Shown here piece after piece: positions 45,000-56,964 of a stretch of DNA of 64,000 nt; the first letter of the stretch is position 1, and each line of letters begins with the position of its first letter. The position numbers and the translations under genes were made by a program. This DNA is from Micromussa lordhowensis (Eukaryota; Cnidaria; Anthozoa; Scleractinia; Lobophylliidae): NCBI GenBank assembly GCA_964020085.1, contig OZ026596.1, positions 9,203,239-9,267,238 on the forward strand. Direction: 5' to 3'. The notes beneath the pieces are model-generated. The model was not told where the DNA came from and did no database searches. It worked only from the letters and a program-made list of their open reading frames with translations.

Positions 45000-47455
45000 C
45001 GAAAGGATAGGGGCAGTTACTACTCTCTCCCACTCCGCCTCTTTCCATTCCCCGTCTCTCTTCCCATTCTACCTGTTTTACGCCTGCTGCACAGGCTATA
45101 ATAATTCCAGTCATAACGCCTACAGACTACCTTGATCTCGTATGGTGAATTTGGGCTGGGTGTGGTTCGTCGCGTGATGTTGATGTGACGAGTTCGCGCT
45201 GTGTGCTTGCTGTTAAAACGGACGTCTTATTTTTTTTAGAGATTATCATTCTTTGCCCAGGACACACAAACGGCTTGGTGAGTATCAACAATTCTATTCT
45301 ACATTCTCTACTCCACAGTTTGCCTAAGAACATTTTCCCAGTTAATTGCTAGAAAAGAACATTTACTTGGTTTGATTTTATTAAGAGTGTAGAAAGTTAG
45401 TGAATTTTCTTTTTCAAACTTGTCTTCAATCAACGATGACGACTATATCTAGAATGGTATTAGCGATATTATTAAGCAAACCACGACGGCAATGGCAACG
45501 AGAGCGTCACCAAACCAAAAGTTTGATGAGCAGAACAATGGCTGCTATAAACTTTGTAGCCGTCTTCTGCCAAACAACAATTTGAAATGACCAAGTTTAC
45601 GTGTCAGTAGAGAACGTTAAATACTTTTAATTTTTCGTGTTTCTTGTTGGAATTCATCGCTAGCATTACATATTTAGTTTGAGCTGGTTCAGTTAGACCG
45701 ATCGAGCACTGTCTCTATATAAATGCAACTGAAATTCAAAGGTAAAATATAAAATCATTTTCTACTAGTTGTCGTCCTTGGCGTCGCCGTTGTCATTGCT
45801 CGAGTTTCCTAATTTATCTTTAAAGCACAGCCTATTTTCTTGCTCAATTTTATACTCGTTGTTATATTTTGTTCTCAATTGTTGTCCTATAGTTTTGTAG
45901 TATCTAAAATTAGGTGCGTTGGGTAAAGATAACAAAAAGATATAAGATGATTTGATCGTCTACGAGCTTCGTAAACCCTTTTCAGTTGTACCGGTAGTTC
46001 TTTATTTTGTTCAGCATGTGATCAACGAACCAAACTTCACCGTCGTTTAGGGTAACATAGACAGAAATAATCATATCAAGCATCCTTTAAACCAGCGAAG
46101 TCTGGTAGTTTTATTCTCCTACAAAGGCCAAAAAGGAGGTGACAAAAAAAGGCCCTAACTGCCAGACAATGCTGCTTCGTACACGTGCATAATCTAGCTT
46201 TGCTTGCCGCATGTCAGTTAAAATTCGTACCAAATTTTAATATAGCTTGAAAAAGATAGTATAGCTTGCTAGATTGGACTTAACGGGGATGAAACAGGTT
46301 TTGGAAGTATGGCACGGTAAACTTTTCAAGGTTTAGGCGACGTTATAAACTGCTTTATTTCAGTCGATAAAATGTTTCGTGATAAACGCGAACTATTTGT
46401 TTTCCGGTTTAAAAGCAATCTGCGTCCATGCACAGTGGGTTTTGGCATCAAAGTTTAGGGTGAACAAAAATCGTTATGCCTGTATCACTTTTGCGTGAAT
46501 TCACAAAAACACTGATGCATTATCTGTACCCAAAACACAACTGTTTCAGAAATTGATCCAAGGAATTTTCCAATCAGACGCTGAGAAGGCCGTGGCGCGA
46601 GCAGTTTATTTTACTGATTCAACATTCACCTTATGTGCATACCATAAAATCCCATACCATGGAGAAAGATAACATCATTCTGTAGGGTAAAGTTTAAATG
46701 AGACGGCCATTATACATGGTCATACATGTCTTAAACCTTACCAAGATCTATCAAGCTTTCGGAATGTCCAGTTAGCTCTATCCAATTGCCTAAAAAAGCG
46801 TTCTTTTCTTGCGTGTTTGTTCGGACACGCAAAAAAGATCTTGGCCATTATCCAGCCATCTTGACGTCACGCCTGGCCAATAACCCATGCATAATACTAT
46901 ATCATGCATATAGTACAATATGTGGTCGAATTTGATATTCATTGATTAGCTATGCCTTGAGAGTGACCTCCCAAAGACATTCATTTAGAAAACTACACAC
47001 TAAGTTGCTGATCCCAAGGAAAACAGTTAATTAGACAGCGAGAATCTCGAACATCGAGATTCGAGGGGAAAACAAATGTAACTGTTTCTAAAGGGATCAG
47101 TAATTAAGTGCATTGTTATATACTGATATTGATTAAGGATTTACACAGCGAGTGATATTTGAAAATTCTCTCTACATTGCACCAGGCTTTAGGCCAGTGC
47201 AATTTAAAAGAATTTTCGTAGACCACGAGCAGTGTAAATCCTCGAGCTTTCATACGAGTGTTTTTTCTCGAGTGTTCGTAGTTTAAAAAGTAAATTATGA
47301 ACACGCAATATAAATTGGCCTTCTCTCAGTCATACTATTAAGGTAGAAAACACCAAGAAAGTGAATAAAAAAGCAACAAGGGTGATTAAGGTTGGGAAAA
47401 ATTGAGACAGATTACAAACAAAGAATTAGAACACTTCAGGTCATCCGTGACAAAC
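45000..47455. other. Intergenic stretch, little recognised
   Basis: Apart from the partial inverted copy of the GGACGGC repeat at 45455-45600, I see no gene, RNA or repeat here. The short ORFs lack motifs. Confidence 0.35.
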
Positions 47456-47460
47456 CTTGT

Positions 47461-47904
47461 CAGGGGCACCCTGCAACGAGAAACTTCGATGAAATATCTG
47501 TTCGGGAGAGTCCACTCGTTCTAAGACTTTCGGATAATGCATTGACAAAGAGCTACTGATTTCTTAACTAAAACATCAGCTAAAAGATTCGAAACCAGGA
47601 TAAATCCACGGGAAAATAGGGATATTTTGGTAATTTTTGGCTCTTAATAAGGTCGCCTAGCATTTTCGGATAAGCAAATAGTTCGCGGAGAAGTTCTTGG
47701 AAGGTAACGTTCAGCTAGCAATTTCTGAAATGAAGATTTAATTTCCTAATATTTTCGGGCACTTCAATTTTCAGCTCAGTAAGAAATCCGAACAGATCAA
47801 ATTTTTGTAGCTGATCAAAACTCAAAATGTTTAAAAACATTACAAGGAGCCTAGAAATATCCCTCAAAGGATTTTTTACTTAATTTGCTCGTTGGGTGCC
47901 CCTG
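47461..47904. mobile_element. hAT-like MITE (CAGGGGCACCC ends)
   Basis: CAGGGGCACCC at the left and GGGTGCCCCTG at the right, 444 bp in all. The 5'-CAGGGGC terminus is typical of hAT elements (family knowledge). Flanks ACCTTGT and ACTTGT are similar but not an exact 8-bp duplication. Non-coding. Confidence 0.6.
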
Positions 47905-48469
47905 ACTTGTTGAGAAATTTGTGGTATTTCTTACGTGGAGTACCCAGCATATATATGTACAGATAATTTTTTTCGACCATGCGTTGTCTATTTGCAATGT
48001 TTGTAACCGCTGTTTATGTTCTTTTTCTTCTGTAAGAGACTCAGTTTATGAAAAACATCGTTGAGATCACACTGACCCGAAATGTTTCTTCCAGCCTTTA
48101 GTGGTATTAAATCGGCGTTGTTATAAGTTCAATCGATCAGTCCCTGAGTCAATTTTCCATGACACAAATAAAATTCCCCGCTGACTTGACTGATTACCTT
48201 CTCTGGCCATTTCCTGGCCAGTGGAAACCCTGCTACCATACTAGTTTTCCGACCGACCACTCGGTCTCCGCCAAAAAGGTGGCACTCAGATTCGCCAAAA
48301 AATAAATGTTGATCCACGTTCGTAAGACATGTCTATAACGTATGTAGTTATAAAATTGTAGCCTGGATACTGTAAGACACAAACTAGCCGATGTCTTAGA
48401 AGGGATGTATTCGAGAAACTTCGATTTAAAGTGAATACTTAAGTGCTGTCGTATTTGTCACTAAGTACA

Positions 48470-48573
48470 CCAATTTCAATATATTAAAATCCAGTCTAAG
48501 TAGGGTCTGGGGAATATAACTACAGAGTTTGTGAGTTTCCCCAGAGCCTTGTGCTTTAAAATATCGAAATTGG
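48470..48573. mobile_element. Short foldback related to 18664-18834
   Basis: CCAATTTCAATATATTAAAA ... TTTAAAATATCGAAATTGG arms, with a GGGTCTGGGGAA / TTCCCCAGAGCC inner pair. Confidence 0.6.
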
Positions 48574-48891
48574 TCTATTAGTATGACGCAAAAAAAGCAC
48601 GAAAATGTCAATATATGAAACAGCGTGCCGGCATAAACAATGTGTTCGTGGTCCAGAGTTAAACACCAAAGATTAAAGATTATGTTTATGCTGTAGGTTA
48701 TCTCCAATCTCTTGAGAAAATAAACCAAGTCTTGACCTATTACTTGCGGATTTCCTCGCCGTTGCTTCTAGTACAGCAGATACAGATCAATTTAATGAAC
48801 GAGACTTGAAAAATTCTGGCATGAGTGCAAGAAATGTGCGATTATTTAAATTCCTAAATCCTAAGTCGCGTGCCTCACGTCATCGGTAAAA

Positions 48892-48921
48892 CCACGCCCA
48901 GTAAATACGACAGGTATATAA
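48892..48921 (+). promoter_or_regulatory. Core promoter of the 49-kb ShKT gene: CCACGCCCA plus TATATAA
   Basis: CCACGCCCA at 48892-48900 and TATATAA at 48915-48921, 70 nt before the ATG. Same order and similar spacing as in the 36.5-kb paralog. Confidence 0.6.
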
Positions 48922-48991
48922 CGCTTATGCATTCCTCTTTTCAGGAGACAAGTGGAAGGAACAGAAGCGATATCATCTCAAACATCCAGAC

Positions 48992-51900
48992 ATGGCGATT
49001 CGAGCTGTTTCCTTCTTGCGCCTTCTGGTCGCAGTTTGTTTGCTTTGCGAAGTCTTTGCACAACGTTCGACTGGCAGGAACAGTAGAAGACTAGCGTCGA
49101 GGAAAAGACAGCGAAGCGGCGAAGGTACGTGACGCGAGGGAGTCTTTTCTGCTGAATCTTATCCATCTTACCCACAATTTTATCCAAAAGTTTCTTACGC
49201 AGCCAAGTTATACATACCACTTAAGAAGAACCCAGTCAGTCGAAGTGTTTTGTTTATTTATATTGCCTTTACAATGCTTGCAGAGTCGCTTTGATCTTTC
49301 ATAGAAAAATCAGGGAACTGGGAGGCCAAGAAGACTAGGTATTACTATTTTAATCATTTATTTCTTTTGTTCAAATTCATAGCGGATAGAAGACCTTTGC
49401 TTTCTGAAACACAAAATGCACGGGAAAATATTCTACACCTCTAAATCTAGATAGCACAAAGTTTGTAGGAGCACAGAAATCTCTGCTTTAGACGTCGCTT
49501 AGCAAGGACCTCTCGACAAAAACCTGTTTAGTGCAAGCGTGTTTAGAAATGGCACGCGAACATTTTTCTACAGGATAAGGGACCGTTCATTTTTTATGGG
49601 GTAGGGGGGGCTGGTGGGATTTGGTAGATAGTCTCTGTAGCATATGATGGCCCCCTCTCTTAACCGGATATTTTTTCCCTGGCCCCCCCTCATAAACCTA
49701 AATTTTTTTGATTAACCCCCCCCCCCCAAAAAAAAAGAAGTCAAAAGATGAATCATAGATGCTGTTCTTACAATATTTTAGGGTAATTTTTTGAGTGACC
49801 CCCCCCCCTTACAGACGATATTTTTTTGGATGGCCCCCCCTTTAAGACCAGGTTTTTTTTCATGGCCCCCCCTCAATCCCACCAGCCCCCCCCCCCTATC
49901 TCATAAAAAATGAACGGTCCCTAAAGGTCTTTTGTTGAAGTAAAAAAGCGAATTCAAGATTGTTACATCATCGTAAAATTTTACTGTTACAACGTTGGTA
50001 TTTCACAAGATCTACGATGATGGATCGGGCCTCTCAGATTTGTAAAGTATCGGAAGTATGTGCTAATTTGTCAATACCTGTTTGAACCTTAGACCTTAAT
50101 GGGTGTTCTCCGGCAAAAGTAAGGCTGGTTTACTTGCTGTTAGTCAGCAAAACACTGGAACTGTTACAGTAGATTAACCCCTTTTAATAAAATTACTGTG
50201 TTTAGTACCAGATCTTTTAAGCTCTTTAAATTAAAGCATGCGCTTTCCGCACAAACTATCAAATGTGTGGCTTTCGAAACTCCCTAAGATTATGAGCTGC
50301 TAATCTTCGCGGGTATCTAAAAATCTTAGCCATTATACGGATACAAAAAGCCAGGATTCTGTGAAGTTTTAAGAGTATTTCAATCATTTATTTACAGAAC
50401 CACCTTTTGTATTTTGCCAGGTTTTGTGCACGATCAACCCCCCCCCTCCCCCCTCCCCAAAAAAGCCAACAAAAACATACAACATTTCCCTCAAATTAAT
50501 TATGGTTGCTAGGATGTACTAACGTAGCAATCATTTCCACAAGCACAAACGAAAACGTTTCCTTCTAACAGAATAGTTTGATCTGTTACAGTTGTTCTAC
50601 AAGAGTGTACAGAACTTCTGTGATAGGAATTTTCTCAAAAAAAAAAAAATTATTTGCTTAACGGGCGAGGCAAGCCGAATCAATTAGCCTGAACGCAAAA
50701 TTCACCAGCCCCGGGATGTCTGACACAAAAACGTTCTTTGCACGCTGCGCCATTGGCTCACACTATTATTATCAATGATATTTAAACCGTATCATTGAAA
50801 TTTGCCAAAGACCTCGTGGAGGTCAAATTTTTCTTAAACACTTCACGCCTCCCTGACATTAGGCGAAATTGGTTCTTCTTCGTCATGGTTAATAAATTGT
50901 CATTTGACCCCCCTTAAGCTAAAAGAAAACGTCTTAAACTGTTTAGTTCTTACCTTGAATCAAGTTGTCAAAATGTCTTTCTATTTTAATATATTTCTGA
51001 TATGAGTGATAAGACAAAGTATTCATTGAGGAATCGTCGGTATTGCAGTAAAGGGTTCCACAGTAATGTTAGAAAACCCTGACGCAGAGATACCTTCCTT
51101 TGATGTTGTTTTTTCCACATTCAATTTGATTGATATTAAAGTGTCGCGCCTAAAATTTCGCGCCACGTTCAAGTTAGGAAAGTATTGTCTAATGCTTCTG
51201 AAGCATTTCAGCACCCGTCACCATTTTGTTTAGGCAATCCGAAATCTGAATTTTCTTGCGCAAAATGGCGCTGGTTGTGAACAAATACACGAAAACAGTT
51301 TCGAACCAATGTTAAAATGCCTTCACAAGGTAGCGACAAGAAGTAAATTTTACAACTCTTATCTGTGAAATAATCATATCGGCTTCTCTAGGCCCGCCTT
51401 AAGGCTGGTTTTCACTAGCGACGGAGTCGGAGTCGGAGTCGTAGTCGTAGTCGGAGTCATAATAAGGCTGGTTTTCACTAGCGACGGAGTCGGAGTCGGA
51501 GTCGTAGTCGGAGTCATAAGAGTGCTTATGACCTAGTGAAAACCGAAAATCGGAGTCGTAAGCGGAGTCATAAGCTCGACGGAATCGGAGTCGGAAGAAT
51601 CAGAACGTTTCCATTTCTTCCGATTCCGTTTACGACTCCGTCGCTTATGATCTAGTGAAAACTGGACTGTCGGAGTCGGAAGCAGAAGCGGAAGAACCAA
51701 CAAATCACAAGGCCCGGAATCGAGCGTTGTGATTGGTTTATTCTTCCGCTTCCGCTTCCGACTCCGACAATTCAGTTTTCACTTGATCGTAAGCGACGGA
51801 GTCATAAGCGGAATCAGTGATCTGCTTCGACTCCGTCGGTTTGATTTTCACTTGATCGTATCACTCTACGCTTCTGATTACGACTCCGACTCCGACTCCG

Positions 51901-53824
51901 TCGCTAGTGAAAACCAGCCTTAAGAGTGCTTATGACCTAGTGAAAACCGAAAATCGGAGTCGTAAGCGGAGTCATAAGCTCGACGGAATCGGAGTCGGAA
52001 GAATCAGAACGTTTCCATTTCTTCCGATTCCGTTTACGACTCCGTCGCTTACGATCTAGTGAAAACTGGACTGTCGGAGTCGGAAGCAGAAGCGGAAGAA
52101 CCAACAAATCACAAGGCCCGGAATCGAGCGTTGTGATTGGTTTATTCTTCCGCTTCCGCTTCCGACTCCGACAATTCAGTTTTCACTTGATCGTAAGCGA
52201 CGGAGTCATAAGCGGAATCAGTGATCTGCTTCCGACTCCGTCGGTTTGATTTTCACTTGATCGTATCACTCTACGCTTCTGATTACGACTCCGACTCCGA
52301 CTCCGTCGCTAGTGAAAACCAGCCTTTACAGTCTCTAATGAGAGTTTCATTTAATGAGCGCTTTCTACTTTCGGTCGGGATTGTTGTAGTCTTTTGAACG
52401 GGGACAAATCACTAATGAAGTCAAAACGAGGTATCAGTAATAAAGTTACAAGTTGCTTCACTGCAGTATTTGTTTTCCATTTAGCTTATGATTTCATTTG
52501 TCCGTTTTCAATGTTGCTTTATCGAATAAGACGGCAGGTATGTACGTTATTAACATACCTTTCCATCGAGGCGTGTTTACTAAACTAATTAAATTATCTA
52601 ACTAAAGCAATTATCTATACAGAATTATACCGATAACAAACTATCCTTTAGCTTGCAATTCCTTTGCTTGTTAGTAGCTGTTATTGTCTTGGGGCCAGGG
52701 GTATTGTTTATGTTCTCTTTCTATTGTCCTGTGAAAGGGTATCAAGCCAATCACATGAGACCAAACGAGGGCTGCTGCTGCTCAGTCACGGTATTTTGAG
52801 TTATTTTAAGCATCGACAAAATTACCGTTAAATGAAGAAAACCTAAAAATAATACTTTACATGCAAAGATAGAAAATCATCAAAGAGATGATAATAAACC
52901 ATAAAGGAACACAGATGGTCAAGGATGGAGAAGATTGACATGGATTGCAAACAACGATTTTGAAAAGTTTAGCTAAACTTTTCAAAATCATTTTGCAATC
53001 CGTGTCAATCTTCTCCATCCTTGACCATCTGTGTTCCTTTATGGTTTATTATCATCTCTTTGATGATTTTCTATCTTTGTAAAGTGTTATTTTTAGGTTT
53101 CCTTCAATTTAACAGTAATTTTTAAAATACCGTGACTGAGCCCCTTTAAATCAAGCCTGTCGACCAAAGGCTTCATAATATATTTTGCCAACGCCCCTTC
53201 CTGTTATTGCGTCTTAGTAAATTCTCAGCTCCGACTATTGCATTTCTAGCTTTTTGAATGGCTAAAAAACTCCGTCTATCAGCCAATAGTCGGAGTTTTA
53301 CGTCATAGTTTTCAACTTCAGCCCTCTATAATGGCCGAAATAAAAATCGGCGGCAAAACCCGGTTTGAAAATTTACTAAAACAATTATTCCATTCGCCCT
53401 TGTTGGATATGAAGTGATTATAACCAACTCGCGCTACGCGCTCGTTGGTTATTTTATTACTTCATATCCAACTCGGGCTCATGGAATAATTGTTATATAG
53501 ACAGAACCCCCACAGAAAGTAGCAGTTTTTTACTCACTGTTTGACGAGCAATTCAACGAAAACCAAATGACTGGCAAGTGGGGCAATGTTCAAATGGAAG
53601 TGAACAGAAACCGAAAGAGAAACGCCATTGAAGACGTGAAAAACCACCCACTATGTTGAATAATACGTTCAATCGTTTTCTACGGTTTTCAAAACTTAGG
53701 AAAAGCGCTACAGACGTTTTCGCTCAAAAGAAGTTCTCAAAAGACATTTTTAATTTCGAAATTTGTTATAGATACGATTAATTAGTAATTGGACCTCATG
53801 TCGTACAATTCAGGGAGTAATCGA

Positions 53825-53857
<33 letters not shown>

Positions 53858-53897
53858 TTCGTCCGATTTTGAAATTACTTGCTCGATTACTCCCTGC

Positions 53898-53931
<34 letters not shown>

Positions 53932-56487
53932 ATAGAGCAGTTCGCTACTTCTCTGTATACGTGTCCCCAGCACCCGAAAATAAGTCATTTGTTTACTTCG
54001 GATAAACCCTATATAACACGGACACATAAGCTTATCACTCTGGTGCCCGAAAAGAAAGAAATCGGTACGTTTGGGAAGCGTAGGAGATGTAGCTAGTTTC
54101 TGCCCCAGTTTGAGAGAAATTTGCTAAGAAAAACACGCCTTTCTAATATTCCAGAGTGCAAGGACAAGGAAAGGTCACATGACACCTGTGTGAAGGTTAC
54201 CAAGGAGCTGGGATTACGAGTGTGTTACACTGGAATCCGTCAGCTAAAGATCAAGTTGGAGAGAAGCTGCGCAAAGACCTGTCATTTCTGTGAGTACCAC
54301 AACTTAGACAGTCAGTGTGTCAGGCAATACGCATGTGTAACTAAGGAAGCATAAAGGTGATGTTACAGAATCATTATTAGGGAGTTTAAGTAACTACCAT
54401 GGCGACGTCAAAGACGATGCTGATTAACAAATGAATTTATATTTTACCTACGAATCTCGCGATACTGTAAAGTCATTTTCCTTTGTTTCTCGAAACTGAG
54501 TAAAAAATACAGCTCAAAATTCCAAATTGTAAATTTCAAAAATTATCCTTCGTGGTTCACGTTCTCCACACAACGTAGAAGTTGGTCATTTCAAGTTGTT
54601 TGTTTCACAGAGGACGGCAAAAGAAATGTATCAAGAATTATAACACACGTGGACAGCCATTGTTCTGCTCATTAATCCTTTTGTTAAGAGACGTTCCCGT
54701 TGCCTTCGTGGTTTTCTCACTTCCTGTTACTAGCTTAAATAGCGTGAAAGTGAACAAAGACTCTGGCTTCATATGTATCAAGTTATTTGAAAATAGTGCG
54801 CCCGACGCTCTTGTTCTCAGAGCCCATGGATTCTCTTGACCCAAGTTGCAAGAACCCCATTGCTCTGAGAAAACTTTAAGGTAACTTAGTAACCTCACTG
54901 GTGACAAAGAAACTAAATCCGCTGGATCCGGCGGAAAATATCGTAGAGACAGAAGCAGATGAGAAGTTATCTTTACTGGTTGTTGACATCTAATTTGTCC
55001 TTACAATATCGCTACGAAGTCTGGCACTCAATTTACAAGAATTAACGAACTGATCATCAGGGAAAAATCATGCTCTTGACGTGAAAGTTAAAGTTGCCTT
55101 ACGAATGTATGGAATCCAAGAAGGAGAATAACAGACTAACAGTTCTCCCTGTTGTGTTCAGGTGGAGAACCCTTGCAAGGTTGCAGAACAAGCAAGTACG
55201 GCTGCTGCTGGGATGCTTACACGCCCAGAGGAGATATCTATGGCACAGTGGGCTGCCCGGGTAAGAAAACAAGATAGAAAGATAAAAAGCTCATGGATTG
55301 AAAGTAAAGTGAAAAAAAAGGTTTGACAGTTGAATCTTCTTCAGTTTTCACTGACTCTCAAACAACTTTTGAAATGCATTTGTACCTCTTTAATAGCGAA
55401 GCGCGCGAGGCCTAAAAATAGAATGCAAATGATTGAATCCCCACGAGGCTCATACAACATCAGCGTATTCTGAGAGAACCAGAGGGGATCTAGGCGAAGT
55501 TTTCGTCTCAAAAAAGTGCTTTAGGAACACCGGCTTTTTTAGAAACTGTTCTAGGAAGATCGTCCATCATTCTGGTTTGTTTGTCTGAGTCTTGTCTGAG
55601 TCTTGACGTCACCCGCGCGCTTTGCTATTGATTTCAAAAATGTTAATTGGCGTGAAAAGAACTGTTACCAGGAGCTTTTTTTGTAGCGCATGACAATTTA
55701 TCTTTTATGGACATGAGACGGATGTGTATTTTACCATGGAGTGATGGCCTTGGCAGTCAAAAGTACAAAACGAAAATCCAAAGCAACTAAAAAAAGAGCA
55801 TTCAACCTTGATGGCTTGCCAATCAGAACAGCTACGTTTTGTACCAATGCAGAATGTGGACCCTCACGGGAAAAAAAGACAACCTCAGTTGTTGTTTTAC
55901 GTTTTAATACCAATCCATTTGACCCACTATACCGGTTTGCTGGGAGGCGACCGCTTAACCCAGTAGAGACCCGGCTTAATATAATGATAAAAGTGACGAA
56001 ACTAAAGAGATTCTAATTATGGAAATACATGGGTTTTCTGCGTTACAGGTGCTTGTAAATCGGTGAGCTAAGGTCACTCGGGTAACAGCTATATTAGGCC
56101 ATTTCCGAATTACTTTTTGCCTCTGTGTCAAAACAAGTCTTCGTGTGAATCCATTCATATAAAAACGAGTTCAGTTTCATGCAAATCAAACTCATTTTGT
56201 ATGAACTGTTTGGCACGAGAACTCGTTTTGAAAACGAAGCACAAGTAACTCGGAAATGACCTATCGGAAATCTTTCTTTTTTCCCTTTCTTTTTTGGGGT
56301 TGTAGAATGCAAAGATCACCTACATTTGTGCCGTCGATTCGAGGGATTCTGCAGGTCATCAAGTCAAAAGGAAAACAAAGAGTTCATGGAACTTCACTGC
56401 CCGGAAACTTGCCGCAAGTGCACTAAAAGGAGGGGAACGACAAAAACAGGAGAGAAGATCAAAATAGCCGACTGGTTTCATCTCTAA
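48992..56487 (+). CDS. Secreted ShKT-CCWD-ShKT protein with basic linker (paralog 2)
   Basis: Four exons: 48992-49124, 54155-54289, 55162-55260 and 56306-56487; 549 nt, 182 residues. Exon 1 gives the signal peptide (core FLRLLVAVCLLCEVFA) and a basic linker with RKRQRSGEG, a plausible furin-type site. Exon 2 is the ShKT-type module ECKDKERSHDTC ... CAKTCHFC. Exon 3 is the CCWD module, almost identical to that of the 36.5-kb gene. Exon 4 is the second ShKT module (ECKDHLHLCRRFEGFC ... CPETCRKC) with the conserved tail KTGEKIKIADWFHL. All introns are phase 1, all sites GT/AG. The first intron is 5 kb, against 1.5 kb in the paralog, because of many foldback elements. The shared TG-KIK-(S/A)DW tail is unusual for a simple toxin and suggests a conserved interaction or processing signal. 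The exact function cannot be read from the sequence. Confidence 0.88.
49578..49922. mobile_element. MITE with GGGACCGTTCATTTTTTATG ends, TAA target duplication
   Basis: Left GGGACCGTTCATTTTTTATG and right CATAAAAAATGAACGGTCCC are complementary except for one base, followed inside by CTGGTGGGATT / AATCCCACCAG. TAA flanks both sides, as in PIF/Harbinger-type insertions. The interior has C-tract plus ATTTTTTT motifs. In intron 1 of the 49-kb gene. Confidence 0.75.
50436..50460. repeat. C-rich tract
   Basis: Mostly C with single T interruptions, ending CCCCAAAAAA; intronic, no other feature seen around it. Confidence 0.7.
51399..52329. mobile_element. Compound TTAA-ended MITE with GGAGTC repeats, tandemly duplicated
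   Basis: Terminus TTAAGGCTGGTTTTCACTAG then CGACGGAGTCGGAGTC; inverted terminus GACTCCGTCGCTAGTGAAAA CCAGCCTTAA. Three pieces: a partial left end (51399-51463), a full element (51464-51923) and a copy lacking the left end (51921-52327). The last two share a unit of about 404 bp with only a few differences, including AATCGGAGTCGTAAGCGGAG, CAACAAATCACAAGGCCCGG and their inverted partners. Lies in intron 1 of the 49-kb gene. Confidence 0.8.
52790..53141. mobile_element. 352-bp palindromic foldback element
   Basis: Arms of about 165 nt around a centre near 52976: GCTCAGTCACGGTATTTT, ATAATAAACCATAAAGGAAC, AGATGGTCAAGGATGGAGAA and their complements. The inner arms are nearly perfect, the outer arms have indels. 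Half of the same family lies at 41362-41655. Confidence 0.8.
53219..53497. mobile_element. Composite foldback element, plus orientation copy
   Basis: Starts AAATTCTCAGCTCCGACTAT, includes the hairpin AACTCCG-CTAT-GCCAATAGTCGGAGTT and AAATCGGCGGCAAAACCCGG, and ends in the foldback AACAATTATTCCATTCG...ATGGAATAATTGTT. An inverted copy lies at 63086-63411. Confidence 0.75.
53781..53932. mobile_element. Foldback element just upstream of exon 2 of the 49-kb gene
   Basis: AGTAATTGGACC...GGGAGTAATCGAGC and GTAATTTCAAATCGG on the left arm, complements on the right (CCGATTTTGAAATTAC, GCTCGATTACTCCC, GGTCCAATTACT), around a CTCGCGCTTCGCGTTCG turn. Confidence 0.75.
54381..54720. mobile_element. Second copy of the GGAGCTTAAGC MITE family
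   Basis: GGAGTTTAAGTAACTACC..., ATGAATTTATATTTTACC and CAGAGGACGGCAAAAGAAATG match 41928-42274; the right terminus is lost. In intron 2 of the 49-kb gene. Confidence 0.6.
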
Positions 56488-56964
56488 ACTGGACAAACGT
56501 AAGTTAAATTCAAACGGATACTATTACGGAGATTTTGCTGTATTTGTGGCTTAAATTATGGGACTAAAATCATGACGGGTTCCAACTCTACAGGGAACAA
56601 ACGTAATTAAAGGCTTAGTTTGCTACAGTTTAAAACGACATTTAATTAAAATATTTCGAACAGACGCACCTCATGGCTGTATCATTTCATTTATTAGGCA
56701 CTACATGAAAATGGCAAAAAGACTTCCTTTTTGACGATTTATTCATACGGGCTAGTTATGAAAGTTTGTGAAAAGTTATATTTTTCAACGAATATTGTAC
56801 CTTTTCTGTCAAAATGATATTCAAAAGGTTATTTGGTTGGACTTCGGGACGCAGCCCTCCCTGTATAAAACTTTGCAGAGCACCCCTCGTAACCTTTTCA
56901 CTTTCTACAGCATGATCTGATGTCTACTCAAATCTTCACCCAGGAACGTTCCTTTTTCTTTCAG

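Noticed and set aside
51729..51923. Arg/Phe/Ser-Asp repeat ORF
   Set aside because: Encoded by the GACTCC repeats of the MITE.
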